Shown here: in pieces, positions 50,981 to 59,987 of the stretch
Numbering within the stretch: the first letter of the stretch is position 1
Layout: the number at the start of each line of letters is the position of its first letter
Notes under the pieces: model-generated
What the model was told of the DNA's origin: nothing
Databases searched by the model: none
The model's input: only the letters and a program-made list of their open reading frames with translations
Assembly (NCBI GenBank): GCA_903895725.1
Contig: CAITUV010000032.1
Span: forward strand, 62,001 to 126,000
DNA: 64,000 nt
Source: an uncultured Myxococcales bacterium
GTDB lineage: Bacteria; Myxococcota_A; UBA9042; CAIXZC01
Reading direction: 5' to 3'
Translations under genes and position numbers: made by a program

Positions 50981-52957
50981 TCAGTCCGGCCGACAGCAAC
51001 GGAAGCCCAGATTCCCGCTTCCGTTCGTCGGAGTTCCGGACAGCCGCTTCGATACCCGCTGGAATTCCTTCCCCTGCACGAAGCTGCCCCCCCGGTACGC
51101 ACGCTTCGCACCATCCGTCAACCAGGCGGTCCCGTTCGTTGGGGCCCCCGTGTAAGAACCGTGGTAGTGGTCCAGCACCCATTCGAACAGGTTGCCGGCC
51201 ATGTCGTGGACTCCGTACGGGGAGACGCCTTCCGGATGCGTTCCGACGGGGCACGAGCCCGCGCCGCACTTGCACCCCTCATACACGGCCACCTTGCCGT
51301 TGCACGAGGAAGGGAAGGTGTTGCCCCACGGCCAGACCCGGCTCTCCTTCTGGCAGTCCCCGTAGAGTTCACATCCACCGCGCGCGGCCTTCTCCCATTC
51401 CGCCTCCGTGCATAGATGGGATCCAGCCCCCTTCCACGCACAGTAGGCCTCGGCTTCAGCCCAGGGCACGCAACTCACCGCATAGGATTCCAGGCCCGCC
51501 TTGCCGAACGTCGTGGTGCCCCAGACGCAGTTGGCATCCGTGATTGCAGCGCACGACCCGGCGGCCACGCAAGCGGCATATTGGCCTACCGTGACCTCCG
51601 TCTTGTCAATCCGGTAGCCGTAGCCGATATTCACGTAGTGATAGGGATTCTCGTCACCCTGGCATGCGCTGTCCAGGGTTGCGTTGCACCCCATCCAGAA
51701 GCTCCCCGCCGGTATCTTGACGGACTGGGCCACACACACGTGCTCACCGGTCACGGCCTGCAGGCACTCTTCGAGAACGCTGTTGCAGACAGGAGGCGGA
51801 CAGGAAGGACAGACACCGCAGTCGGCCTCGCAACTGAGGCAGGTCTCCCCCCCCCCGCAGGAGCCGTCTCCGCAACCGACACACTTCCCTCCCTGACACA
51901 CCAGCGGGGGCAAACACCCGCCACAGGACCCCCCGCATCCGTCGCTCCCGCAGCTCTTCCCGCCGCAGTCGGGCACGCAATCCTCTGTGCACAGTCCAAA
52001 GACGCACGACCACCCCGGGCTGCACTCCCCGCAAATCCCGCCGCACCCGTCGGCCCCGCATGTCTTCCCAACGCAATCCGGCTTGCAGTCCTCGATGCAC
52101 TGCCCGTCCACGCAGGACCATCCCGAGTCGCATTCATCGCCACACGTCCCGCCGCAACTGTCGCTTCCGCACACCTTCCCCTGGCACTGCGGCATGCATT
52201 CCTTCTCGCACTCCCCCGAAGCGTTGCAGACCGGTGCTACGGCGGGACACTTGCCGCAGCTGCCACCGCATCCGTCGTCCCCGCACTCCTTGCCCTCGCA
52301 TGCAGGCTTGCAATCCTTGGCACACATCCCTTCAGCCGTACAGATCGGCGCCACCGCCGGACAGTTGCCGCAACTGCCCCCACACCCGTCATCGCCACAC
52401 TCCCGCCCTCCGCAATCCGGCAGACAGGTGTCCGAACATTCGCCCTCGACACAGAACCTGCCTTTCTCGCAAGTTCCGCAACTGCCACCGCATCCATCAC
52501 TCCCGCACTCGAGGCCGTCACAGTCCGGCTGGCACCCCCAATCCGCCAACGTATCGAGGGGCGAAGCTACATCACCCTCATCGGCCGCAACGTCGCCGGA
52601 AGTCTCCATGTCCCCCTGGGCTGCAGTGTCCCCCTGGGCAGCGCCGTCCTCCTGGCCAGCGCCGTCCTCCTGAACCCCAGTCGAGTCGCCCATGGGCGAT
52701 TCGGGCCGGCATGCTCCGTCGATGCACGGCTGCCACGTGCTGCAGGTCTGGGCCAACGACCAGGTCAGACAGCCGCCGGAGCTCATGCAAACATAAGCAC
52801 TATTCCCATCACACTTTTTTTCATATTCCTGATCGCAAGATGTTTCCTTCAAACACTGCACACCGAGACCACTACTGTCATCTTTGAAAAACAAACATCC
52901 GGAAAAAACGAAACAAACCACAAACCCAGCAAATACTATCTTAATTGTGGCATTCAT
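50981..52957 (-). CDS. Cys-ladder lipoprotein ending in FGE/SUMF1-like domain
   Basis: 658 residues. ATG 52957 has GGAG upstream and lipobox VFSGC. The N-terminal Cys module is the same as in the 47778 gene (CDQEYEKKCDGNSAYVC). An acidic linker is followed by six CGxDGCGGxCG ladder units (about 140-395). The C-terminal domain (about 410-658) is formylglycine-generating-enzyme-like: IPAGSFWMGCN, TEVTVGQYAACV, PWAEAEAYCAW, LCTEAEWEKAARGG, YGVHDMAGNLFEWV, YRGGSFVQGKEFQRVSKR, LGFRCCR. The paired active-site Cys expected near RGGS...C...C is absent, so it may be a binding rather than an oxidising domain. The first about 170 bases are AT-rich. Confidence 0.9.
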   Translation of the reverse strand: MNATIKIVFAGFVVCFVFSGCLFFKDDSSGLGVQCLKETSCDQEYEKKCDGNSAYVCMSSGGCLTWSLAQTCSTWQPCIDGACRPESPMGDSTGVQEDGAGQEDGAAQGDTAAQGDMETSGDVAADEGDVASPLDTLADWGCQPDCDGLECGSDGCGGSCGTCEKGRFCVEGECSDTCLPDCGGRECGDDGCGGSCGNCPAVAPICTAEGMCAKDCKPACEGKECGDDGCGGSCGKCPAVAPVCNASGECEKECMPQCQGKVCGSDSCGGTCGDECDSGWSCVDGQCIEDCKPDCVGKTCGADGCGGICGECSPGWSCVFGLCTEDCVPDCGGKSCGSDGCGGSCGGCLPPLVCQGGKCVGCGDGSCGGGETCLSCEADCGVCPSCPPPVCNSVLEECLQAVTGEHVCVAQSVKIPAGSFWMGCNATLDSACQGDENPYHYVNIGYGYRIDKTEVTVGQYAACVAAGSCAAITDANCVWGTTTFGKAGLESYAVSCVPWAEAEAYCAWKGAGSHLCTEAEWEKAARGGCELYGDCQKESRVWPWGNTFPSSCNGKVAVYEGCKCGAGSCPVGTHPEGVSPYGVHDMAGNLFEWVLDHYHGSYTGAPTNGTAWLTDGAKRAYRGGSFVQGKEFQRVSKRLSGTPTNGSGNLGFRCCRPD

Positions 52958-53258
52958 CGAGACTCCGCTTTGCACCGCGACGTCCGCGGCGTTCCCTCTC
53001 CGTCCACTTGGCCCGGACCGTCCCCGGGGCAAGAGACATCGTCAGGTGAACCGCAATTACTGTGATTACCATCCCACGCAGGAAGGGTCAACACTCCAAT
53101 TGGGACAGCGTCACTCCCCACAGTCGGCCTGGGAACCCGAGCAGCACGAACGGGCGTCGCTCTGGACGGGCGAGGAAGACTGCGCTGCAGAACATCTCTC
53201 CTGCGTGGCTGGAATGGGCGTCGGCCCTAGGTGCGGCGCAGGCAGTCCGCAGGGAGCT
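52958..53258. other. 301-bp intergenic region
   Basis: Lies between the metzincin stop and the FGE-like lipoprotein start. Besides the putative promoter at 53063-53091 nothing is recognised; no credible ORF, and no terminator hairpin with T-run seen. Confidence 0.6.
53063..53091 (-). promoter_or_regulatory. Putative promoter of the FGE-like lipoprotein gene
   Basis: Minus strand TTGACC (53091-53086), 17-base spacer, TAATCA (53068-53063); the leader would be about 100 bases. Confidence 0.4.
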
Positions 53259-56200
53259 TCACTCCCTTCTGAGCACCCGGTAGAGCCCGATTGCGGCCAT
53301 GGCCACGAGGAGCTGGGCCAGCAGTCCGCCCCAGGCGATGCCGCTGCGAGAGGTGATGCCGCCAACCCGGCACTGGCACCCGCCCGTGTGGGCACCGGAT
53401 GGGGAGTCGCTGTCCCCGTCGGCCGCAGCGGCATCGCCCCCGGAGGAGTCCGCCGAGATCGGGATGTCGGAGACTGAGGAGTCCGCCGACACGACATCCG
53501 TGGCTCCCGGGTCGTCCGGATCGCCCCCGCCGGGGTTGTCGACAAGACCGTCGCAGTCGTTGTCTTTGCCGTCCACGATCTCTTCGGCCGAGGGGTACAC
53601 GTCGCCGTCGGAGTCATCGCAATCCCCCGACACAAGGACGTATCCCACCGGAGCGGCGCAGGCTTCGAGCATGGCCCCGGTTTCCTCGGAGCCGAAACCG
53701 TCGCCATCCTCGTCGGCAAGCCAGGGCTTGCTCGCTTCATCCGGAGAACACCCCACCCGTCCGGCGCCGCCTGGATGGATGGTCAGGGTGACTTCAGATG
53801 GGATGCTCTCCAGTTGGCCGTCGTCGACCACGAGCTGGAATCGAAGCACGACGGTCGCTTCCACCGGGTCCATGAGGAATCCTGCAATGCCAGCCGACGG
53901 CTCCTCCAGTGTGACCTCGGGGCCCTCCATCTGGCTCCAGGAGTACGAGATGGAGTCGCCGTCCGGATCGAAGCTCCCCGATCCGTCCAGGAACATCTCC
54001 GCGGCTTCGTCGAGCGTCCTCACCTGGTCCGGCCCGGGATCGGCAAGCGGAGCCTGGTTCAACTTGGGGGGGACTTCTCCGAGCCAGATGCTTGCCCACC
54101 CGGACGGAGATTGGAACTGCGCGTTGGGGGGCCAGAGCTGGAACCAGGCAGGGTCCGCCGAGTCGGCAAACACCAACCCGATTCCTGCCGGATGGCCCCA
54201 GCCGCCGAGGAGCTCGTCGGGAATGGCCAGCTCAGCGCTCCACGTCTGCGTCTCGGCCGAGGATGCGGCCTCGAAATCGAGCTCCGTCCATATGTCCGCA
54301 GCCAGAGCCCCGTCCACCGCCTCGAAGACCCGACGATAGCCCCCCTGGTCCACCAGCAACGCCCTGTCGCCCGGGCCCGGCACGGAGTCGGCGCTCCCGT
54401 CGGGATCGATCAGGATCCCGGCGACCGAATCCCAGTTCGGGGAAAGCGGCAGATCCGCCAGGCAGACATGGAGCTCCCCGTCGGCATGGAGCAAATACGC
54501 GCGAATCGTTTGGCCGGCCCCCGAGGTCGCCAGGAACGCCGTCGCGTCGCGATACTGCTGCTCTCCGCACAGGCCGTCGACGTGGGGCGAAGGCTGTTCC
54601 GCTACGTGAACCGGCAGAATCGAGAACTCCCGGGAGGCCTTTCCCGTCGCTCCATCCTCGCTCACAGCCGACGCGGTCGCGACGTAGGCCCCGGGGGCCA
54701 GGACCGGGAGTCGCACCGACGCCCCCGAAAACGACGCACCTCCGGAAGCCCCGACGATTTCCCATGCCACGTTCTCGGCCGCCAGCGGCTCCCCCCCCGG
54801 AAGGTACGCCATGGCCAGCAGCGACCTCTCGGCGCCGAACGGAAGCTGCTCCTGCACGCCGACCCCCCCCAGCAGGACCTGGACCGGCGAAGCCTCAATC
54901 GAGAACGGCTCGCTCACCGCCACCGCAGTATTGAATCCGTCCGTCGCTATCACCTGTAGTCGGGCCGCGTCGCTCGCCGGCAGCTCCTTCATGTCGAACC
55001 ATGCGATCGTCCCTTCCAGTCCACTGCGAAGCGTCTCCCACCGTTTGCCGCCATCCGTGCTGAGTCGGACGAGGTAGGTCAGCGAATCGCCCGGGTCCAG
55101 GTCGTTGGCACTCCACACGAGCTGCAGCAGATCATCATCGGAGTCAACCGACACGATGGCCAGGTCTGGCTCGTGCGGCGTTCGTTCCTGACTCGATGTC
55201 AACGAGCCGTCCGGCGCAAGCAAGTCCAGCCTCACCGTCCCTTCAGGCAATGGAACGTACTGCTGGAGGAGCTCCGCCACCTCCCCCGCATCCCGGAGCT
55301 CCATCGGGAACAGAGCGTACTCCCCGAGGGCAAGCCCGTCTGCCCCGACCATCCTTGCCTTCCACGGAGTTCCCTCCCGGGGGGCCTTCTGCCAGCCCAG
55401 ATGGGTTGCCAGCGTGGATGCCGGCACTTCGTCGACGGCCAGGGCCAGCAGCGGCTCGGGCGAAACTTTCTTGCCCTTCTCGATCTTGCCGGAGACCAAG
55501 ACCACGGCCTCCGCACCCGGGAGATCAACCGGGTTCTGGGGCTTCATGGAATCCAGGAACTTCCTCGTCGTGTAGTCCGAGGGCCAGCCATTGTCACCGT
55601 AGGCCATCATGTCCCGGACCGTATCGGGCGTCACAGCGCTCAAATACCTTGGGTCGAACCCGTAGTAGGACTTGCCGTCGGCCTTCAGCGGACCGAGCTC
55701 GCAATACTCATAGGGATAGGGCTCATACGGAGGGGCGGGGCTGCAGAACGTGCCTTCGGGGACGGGGTCAATGAAGCAGCCCGGTTCCGTGACGTCACAC
55801 GGTACATGCCCCAGGCCGTGGTTGTGCCCGGTTTCGTGTGCGATGGACAGCCCCGGAACCGGACAGAAATGCGGAGCTGCCCCGGCCGGACAACGGTCGG
55901 AGAGCTGAACGACCTGGAAACCACCGATCGCCCAGCCTGGGTAAAGCAGCCCACTGCGGGCAACGGACCAGGCCGGTAGAAGATCCGTCGGGAAATCGAT
56001 CTTTTCATTTATCCCGTCCCTAACCATTCCAACATAATAAGTAATGTCACATGTTTTTGATATATCAGATGTAATTACTAATTGACTCATGGCATTAGTG
56101 ATCGCATCATCGGTTTTAGCTCCAGCTTTTATTATTTCAATCTTTTTATTTGAAATTTTTGTTTTTATATTAAACGGCAACATTGCTATTATCTTACCAA

Positions 56201-56270
56201 TTATGGCGTCAAACCCAGACGCTGGATCAGAAATATCATACCCAATGCCATCTACAACACACTCAACCAT
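53259..56270 (-). CDS. C-terminal part of interrupted metzincin protease with PKD and MYXO-CTERM-like tail
   Basis: 1003 codons from the first ATG, in the same frame as the upstream 56283..57947 piece, with no ribosome-binding site or signal peptide. Residues 145-155 are HETGHNHGLGH, the metzincin HExxHxxGxxH, with a Met-turn candidate MMAYG at 221. Further on are Ig/FnIII-like beta domains, a DOMON/CBM9-like region (about 575-720) and a PKD/REJ-like domain (LDGSGSFDPDGDSISYSWSQ, about 780-860). One MopE-like repeat follows (DCDDSDGDVYPSAEEIVDGK). The end CQCRVGG + membrane helix + RVLRRE resembles a MYXO-CTERM sorting tail. The first about 280 bases are AT-rich. Probably one protein with the upstream piece. 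Confidence 0.8.
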   Translation of the reverse strand: MVECVVDGIGYDISDPASGFDAIIGKIIAMLPFNIKTKISNKKIEIIKAGAKTDDAITNAMSQLVITSDISKTCDITYYVGMVRDGINEKIDFPTDLLPAWSVARSGLLYPGWAIGGFQVVQLSDRCPAGAAPHFCPVPGLSIAHETGHNHGLGHVPCDVTEPGCFIDPVPEGTFCSPAPPYEPYPYEYCELGPLKADGKSYYGFDPRYLSAVTPDTVRDMMAYGDNGWPSDYTTRKFLDSMKPQNPVDLPGAEAVVLVSGKIEKGKKVSPEPLLALAVDEVPASTLATHLGWQKAPREGTPWKARMVGADGLALGEYALFPMELRDAGEVAELLQQYVPLPEGTVRLDLLAPDGSLTSSQERTPHEPDLAIVSVDSDDDLLQLVWSANDLDPGDSLTYLVRLSTDGGKRWETLRSGLEGTIAWFDMKELPASDAARLQVIATDGFNTAVAVSEPFSIEASPVQVLLGGVGVQEQLPFGAERSLLAMAYLPGGEPLAAENVAWEIVGASGGASFSGASVRLPVLAPGAYVATASAVSEDGATGKASREFSILPVHVAEQPSPHVDGLCGEQQYRDATAFLATSGAGQTIRAYLLHADGELHVCLADLPLSPNWDSVAGILIDPDGSADSVPGPGDRALLVDQGGYRRVFEAVDGALAADIWTELDFEAASSAETQTWSAELAIPDELLGGWGHPAGIGLVFADSADPAWFQLWPPNAQFQSPSGWASIWLGEVPPKLNQAPLADPGPDQVRTLDEAAEMFLDGSGSFDPDGDSISYSWSQMEGPEVTLEEPSAGIAGFLMDPVEATVVLRFQLVVDDGQLESIPSEVTLTIHPGGAGRVGCSPDEASKPWLADEDGDGFGSEETGAMLEACAAPVGYVLVSGDCDDSDGDVYPSAEEIVDGKDNDCDGLVDNPGGGDPDDPGATDVVSADSSVSDIPISADSSGGDAAAADGDSDSPSGAHTGGCQCRVGGITSRSGIAWGGLLAQLLVAMAAIGLYRVLRRE

Positions 56271-56282
56271 AACATAACACGA

Positions 56283-56285
56283 CTA
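56283..56285 (-). other. In-frame amber (TAG) codon splitting the metzincin gene
   Basis: 57947 and 56270 differ by a multiple of three, and only TAG plus four sense codons (Ser-Cys-Tyr-Val) separate the two reading frames. Without this codon the gene would encode a 1562-residue protein with signal peptide, propeptide-like domain, protease and anchor. Confidence 0.85.
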
Positions 56286-57947
56286 TGATGCTTCCTCAAA
56301 TACGACATCAACAGAGAACTTGTTCGGATGGGTTCCGGCTTCCGGCAGGGTCGCCGGGATCTCGAACTCGAGCTGGACCTCGGCCTGCTGAGTCCAGGAG
56401 TTGGGGAGCTCGAACAGGAGCGAGCGATTCGTGTCCGAGCGTCGCTCGGTCCAATCCGTCAGAGGGCAGTTCTGGAATGATAGTTGGTTCTGCGCCGCCA
56501 GCGGAGAGCCTGGCAGCTCCACGCCGTCGGCAAAGCCGCGCAGCGAGGTCGGGGGAAGACCCCATCGGGGGCCGGCCGAGCTTCCGGTACAGCTCGAGTC
56601 CGCGACCGCCTTCACGTAGGCGCGAACGTACGTTTTGCGTCCCTTCACCAGGGGGACATCGTTGGCCATGTTCTGGATTCCCTGCGTGACCTCGAGCCCG
56701 TCGGTTTCGAGCTCGAGATCGAATTTGGCGGCCGGCCCCCAGGGTATCTTCTCGAATCGAGTTCCGAGGGACGCCGGGGACTGAGCCTGGGAAACATCCC
56801 CTGAGACGAAATAGAAGTTGTCCTCGTTGACGCTCAGACTGTAGGCCCTGGGCCGCGACAGGACTACGGTCCACTCAGCGGCGCCCCCCGGGGCCGGGCT
56901 GGCAAGAATGTTGACCGAGGCGGTCTTGCACGCGATATCGCACGCCGGGATGCCCTCGGCCACGGCCACCAGGGAGGGAGTGCACTGGCCGCAGCCGTTT
57001 GCGTTGCACAGGTCGCACTCCTGGACCGGGTCCGCCGCCACCTCCAGCACGGCATTGGGATGCCCATCGGTCCAACCCGCGGTGAATATGGTGGACCCGA
57101 CCAACGAAGGCGGCTCCATCCGCTCGACCGTGCCCGGCCCTCCGTCGTCGGAGTGCCCGTGTGCCACGTAGAGTCTCGGGGAATCGGTGATCGAGACTTC
57201 GAAATCGGTCACGCCGGAGGCCACGAGAGAGGGTTCCTCCCCTCCTTCGAGCGGGAATCGGTACAGCTTCCCGTCGTCCAGGAGGACCAGAACCGACGCC
57301 GGAAGCTCCGGCATTGCAGGCAGGTAGGCCGCAGTCCGGGGCCCCTTGTCGGTCACCAGTTCCCCCACCAGGGTGGCAGGAGGTTGGCACTTGACGCCCT
57401 TGTAGGGGAGCCTGTAGACCGCGGGATACTTGCCGTGAATCGCCACCAGGACGATCTCGGAACCGGCAGAGAGCGGTTGGACGATCTGCACGTCGGGTCC
57501 CAGGCCGGTCGAGCAGGCGGATGAATCCGTCAAGCAGCCCAGGCTGTGATTGACGCTCGCCAGGCGCAACTCCTCTCCTTCCGTGTAAGCCAGCCAGCCC
57601 GCACTGGAAACGAAGCGGGGAGCAGAATTCCCCGGCAGGACGTCGCACCCTGAATCAACCTGGCAGTTGGCCTGATTCACACGGCCGTAGAGCATGCCGT
57701 GCATCTCGTCGGCCCCACCGCACTTGCTGGGGTTTCGCCAGATGGCGAACTTCTCCAGCGTCGGTTCCCTCACCGCCCCGCTGATCCCGTCGGCGCTCTC
57801 GAACAGGACCTCGCTTACGGCCGCAAAGGGGGTCAATACGAAGACGGCGGCGCATGCGGCCGGCAAGGCCCCGATGAGGAGCCGAAGCGGCCGTAGACCG
57901 GTCGAGCCGCCTCGACCTTTCATCCCGTCAAACGAAGGGTTTCTCAT
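56283..57947 (-). CDS. N-terminal part of interrupted metzincin protease
   Basis: 554 residues. ATG 57947 has GGAGGAG 6 bases upstream, three bases after the M48-like gene's TAA. Arg-rich start and hydrophobic segment LLIGALPAACAAVFVLTPFAAVS form a signal sequence. A beta-propeller-like region (about 60-330: LVAIHGKYPAVYRLPYKG, VLVLLDDGKLYRFPLEGG) precedes a domain beginning LELEVTQGIQNMANDVPLVKGRKTYVRAYV-type sequence (about 435). That domain is typical of the N-terminal side of bacterial VTQGIQ metalloproteases. It ends abruptly in FEEAS-TAG, within the region where the protease domain should begin. Probably a nonsense-interrupted gene, or a readthrough product. Confidence 0.8.
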   Translation of the reverse strand: MRNPSFDGMKGRGGSTGLRPLRLLIGALPAACAAVFVLTPFAAVSEVLFESADGISGAVREPTLEKFAIWRNPSKCGGADEMHGMLYGRVNQANCQVDSGCDVLPGNSAPRFVSSAGWLAYTEGEELRLASVNHSLGCLTDSSACSTGLGPDVQIVQPLSAGSEIVLVAIHGKYPAVYRLPYKGVKCQPPATLVGELVTDKGPRTAAYLPAMPELPASVLVLLDDGKLYRFPLEGGEEPSLVASGVTDFEVSITDSPRLYVAHGHSDDGGPGTVERMEPPSLVGSTIFTAGWTDGHPNAVLEVAADPVQECDLCNANGCGQCTPSLVAVAEGIPACDIACKTASVNILASPAPGGAAEWTVVLSRPRAYSLSVNEDNFYFVSGDVSQAQSPASLGTRFEKIPWGPAAKFDLELETDGLEVTQGIQNMANDVPLVKGRKTYVRAYVKAVADSSCTGSSAGPRWGLPPTSLRGFADGVELPGSPLAAQNQLSFQNCPLTDWTERRSDTNRSLLFELPNSWTQQAEVQLEFEIPATLPEAGTHPNKFSVDVVFEEAS

Positions 57948-57950
57948 CGT

Positions 57951-59912
57951 TTACTCCTCCCCAGCCGTCGCTGGAACCGGAATGCCGAGGCCTCTGCCGA
58001 GCACGCGCACGAGGTCCGCTTCCTGCGGGCGGACCTTGCCGTCGAAAAGCACGCAGGCCATACAGGCCTTCCAGAGCTGATTCCGCTGAACACCGCTGCA
58101 ATGGGATACGAGGGTCATGGCGTGTCCGAGCCGGTCGAATCCTATCTCGTCCGGAGTCGGCGTGCCGCCGAGGCTCACCGCCGGCCCGAGTACGGCGGCC
58201 CCGGCAGAAAACGCCGCGGCCTGCCCGGCCTCATCCAGGGTCCCGCACCGGGCCAGCGCCCCGAGGAGAACGCGTGCCTGGGCGTGGAGCTCGTGGTCCG
58301 TCAGAGCTCGTTCCGGCGGAGGTGGCCCGTCGAATCCTGCTTCATACCGCTCCAGGAGGAATGCCAGCAGGAACTCGAACATGGATGTCCTTGAGTCTGC
58401 AAGTACGAGAGCGTCCACGCACTGAAGCAGGACGGCCCGCTTCTCCGGAGTCAGATCTCGAAGAGCGGGTATGCACAGCTCCAGGAGCGGGAGTCTCAAC
58501 TTCGGCTCGAGAGAACGCACGAGCCCCTCGAACTCCTCAAGATCCTTGCGCCACACGGGTGGCCGGAGCTGCTCGATGAGCTGCCGCTGCCTCTTGCGCA
58601 CCGCTTCGTCCTTGTCCATCAGGAGAGCCAGGACGCAGGCCGATGCCCCGAATGAATCGTCGAGCTTCTCCCGGAGGGCTTTGGGAATGCTGTCAAGGTT
58701 CTTGCGAACGGCCTCCACCGTGACGGCCGTCCGCCCCCCCACCGGGCCGTCGAGCGAGAACACGCCGGGCATGGGCCCCTGGTACGCCTGCACCAGCCCG
58801 GTGACCGCGGCGACAACGCCGATCTCCGCCTCCGCCGGCTCACCCCCTTGGCGGGCCAGCTCCGGCGCATCCTGGAGCGTCAGCTCGATCCTCTCTGCCA
58901 GCCGGGGGTGGGTCCGGAGCCATGCCGGAGTCTTGGGGCTCACGAAAAACATATGAGCCATCTCGCTTGCGGTCTGATTGCCCGTGAGCACTCCCCCCCG
59001 CCCTTCGAGAAGCCTCCTGAATACCCCCACCAGGCCGGCGGGATTGCGCGTGAACTGAACTGCGGCCGCGTCGGCCACGAGCGAGCGGTTCCTCAGCACC
59101 AGAGCCTGTACCCCCCTGGCCGCCACCGAGCCGCCCCAGCAGACCAGGTAGGCCAGGACCAGCGGCAACATCCAGAGCCACGCAATGAAGCTCACGAAGA
59201 GGACGATGTAGTACAGCCACTCCCGCTCCTGCTCCAAGGTTGCCAGCCGCTTTCGCCATGACGGGACTCCGATTCCCCCACCGAAGCACAGTCCCAGGTA
59301 TCGGTCCAGCACCCCGAAAGCCCGGTTGAGGCCGAGCCGGTAGCCATCCGCCCGGGTGTCACCCTGCACGATGCGCGACAGGCAGTGCGCCACGACGGCC
59401 TGAAGCTCGTCCCGGGTCAGGTCGTTCCGGCACCCTCGAGTCAGGACGACAACGGCATTCGCTGGTGCGGAGCCTGCAGCGAGTGCGTTGACCGAAAGCT
59501 GCCAGTCGAGCACATACAGCGTCGGGACCGGCATTCCGGACGCAATCGCCATCTCCTCCACCACGTTGAGCAGCTTGCGTGCCGGCTCTCCCAGGGCCCG
59601 CTCGGCCCCCAGCAAGCGGGCTATCCGCTCCCCTGGAAGCTTCGACAGCCTGAAGCCGTAGAGGATGATCCCAACTGCCGCCAGGAGCGTCACTCCCAGC
59701 GACAGGCCGAACGCCCAGGCCAGGAGCGAATCCGGAATCCGCCGGACGTCGATCTCCAGGGCCAGGGTCCAGAGCCCAAACCCCACGATGACCAGCACAG
59801 CGGATACCGCCGCCGAAAGGAGCGCCCAGAGGAGCGGAACCAGGATTCCGACCAGCCGCGCCCGCCGGGCGGCGCGGAGCTGGCGCCGCATGAAGTCCAC
59901 TCGGGTTGCCAC
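57951..59912 (-). CDS. M48/HtpX-family membrane pseudoprotease
   Basis: 653 residues from GTG 59912, chosen because GGAGGTGG lies 4 bases upstream; a GTG at 59945 has no such site. Two N-terminal membrane helices (LVGILVPLLWALLSAAVSAVLVI and AFGLSLGVTLLAAVGIILYG), the M48 core, and two more helices (WLYYIVLFVSFIAWLWMLPLVLAYL). At the site of the zinc motif HExxH the protein reads VVAHCLSRIVQGD, so Glu and the second His are replaced. The distal Glu before AD is also absent (NRSLVADAAAVQFTRNP). All catalytic/zinc residues but one His are therefore lost. A long cytoplasmic C-terminal half follows. It lies between a TPM-domain gene and the metzincin gene. Confidence 0.85.
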   Translation of the reverse strand: MATRVDFMRRQLRAARRARLVGILVPLLWALLSAAVSAVLVIVGFGLWTLALEIDVRRIPDSLLAWAFGLSLGVTLLAAVGIILYGFRLSKLPGERIARLLGAERALGEPARKLLNVVEEMAIASGMPVPTLYVLDWQLSVNALAAGSAPANAVVVLTRGCRNDLTRDELQAVVAHCLSRIVQGDTRADGYRLGLNRAFGVLDRYLGLCFGGGIGVPSWRKRLATLEQEREWLYYIVLFVSFIAWLWMLPLVLAYLVCWGGSVAARGVQALVLRNRSLVADAAAVQFTRNPAGLVGVFRRLLEGRGGVLTGNQTASEMAHMFFVSPKTPAWLRTHPRLAERIELTLQDAPELARQGGEPAEAEIGVVAAVTGLVQAYQGPMPGVFSLDGPVGGRTAVTVEAVRKNLDSIPKALREKLDDSFGASACVLALLMDKDEAVRKRQRQLIEQLRPPVWRKDLEEFEGLVRSLEPKLRLPLLELCIPALRDLTPEKRAVLLQCVDALVLADSRTSMFEFLLAFLLERYEAGFDGPPPPERALTDHELHAQARVLLGALARCGTLDEAGQAAAFSAGAAVLGPAVSLGGTPTPDEIGFDRLGHAMTLVSHCSGVQRNQLWKACMACVLFDGKVRPQEADLVRVLGRGLGIPVPATAGEE

Positions 59913-59987
59913 CGCTCCACCTCCTGTCCAGTCACGCGTCCGCACGGCCCCGCATCGCTGCGAGAGCGAAGCCGTGAGAGGGCCGAG

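Noticed and set aside
53259..56270. An independent gene starting at ATG 56270
   Set aside because: No ribosome-binding site or signal peptide, same frame as the upstream piece with only TAG between; treated as the second half of one interrupted gene.
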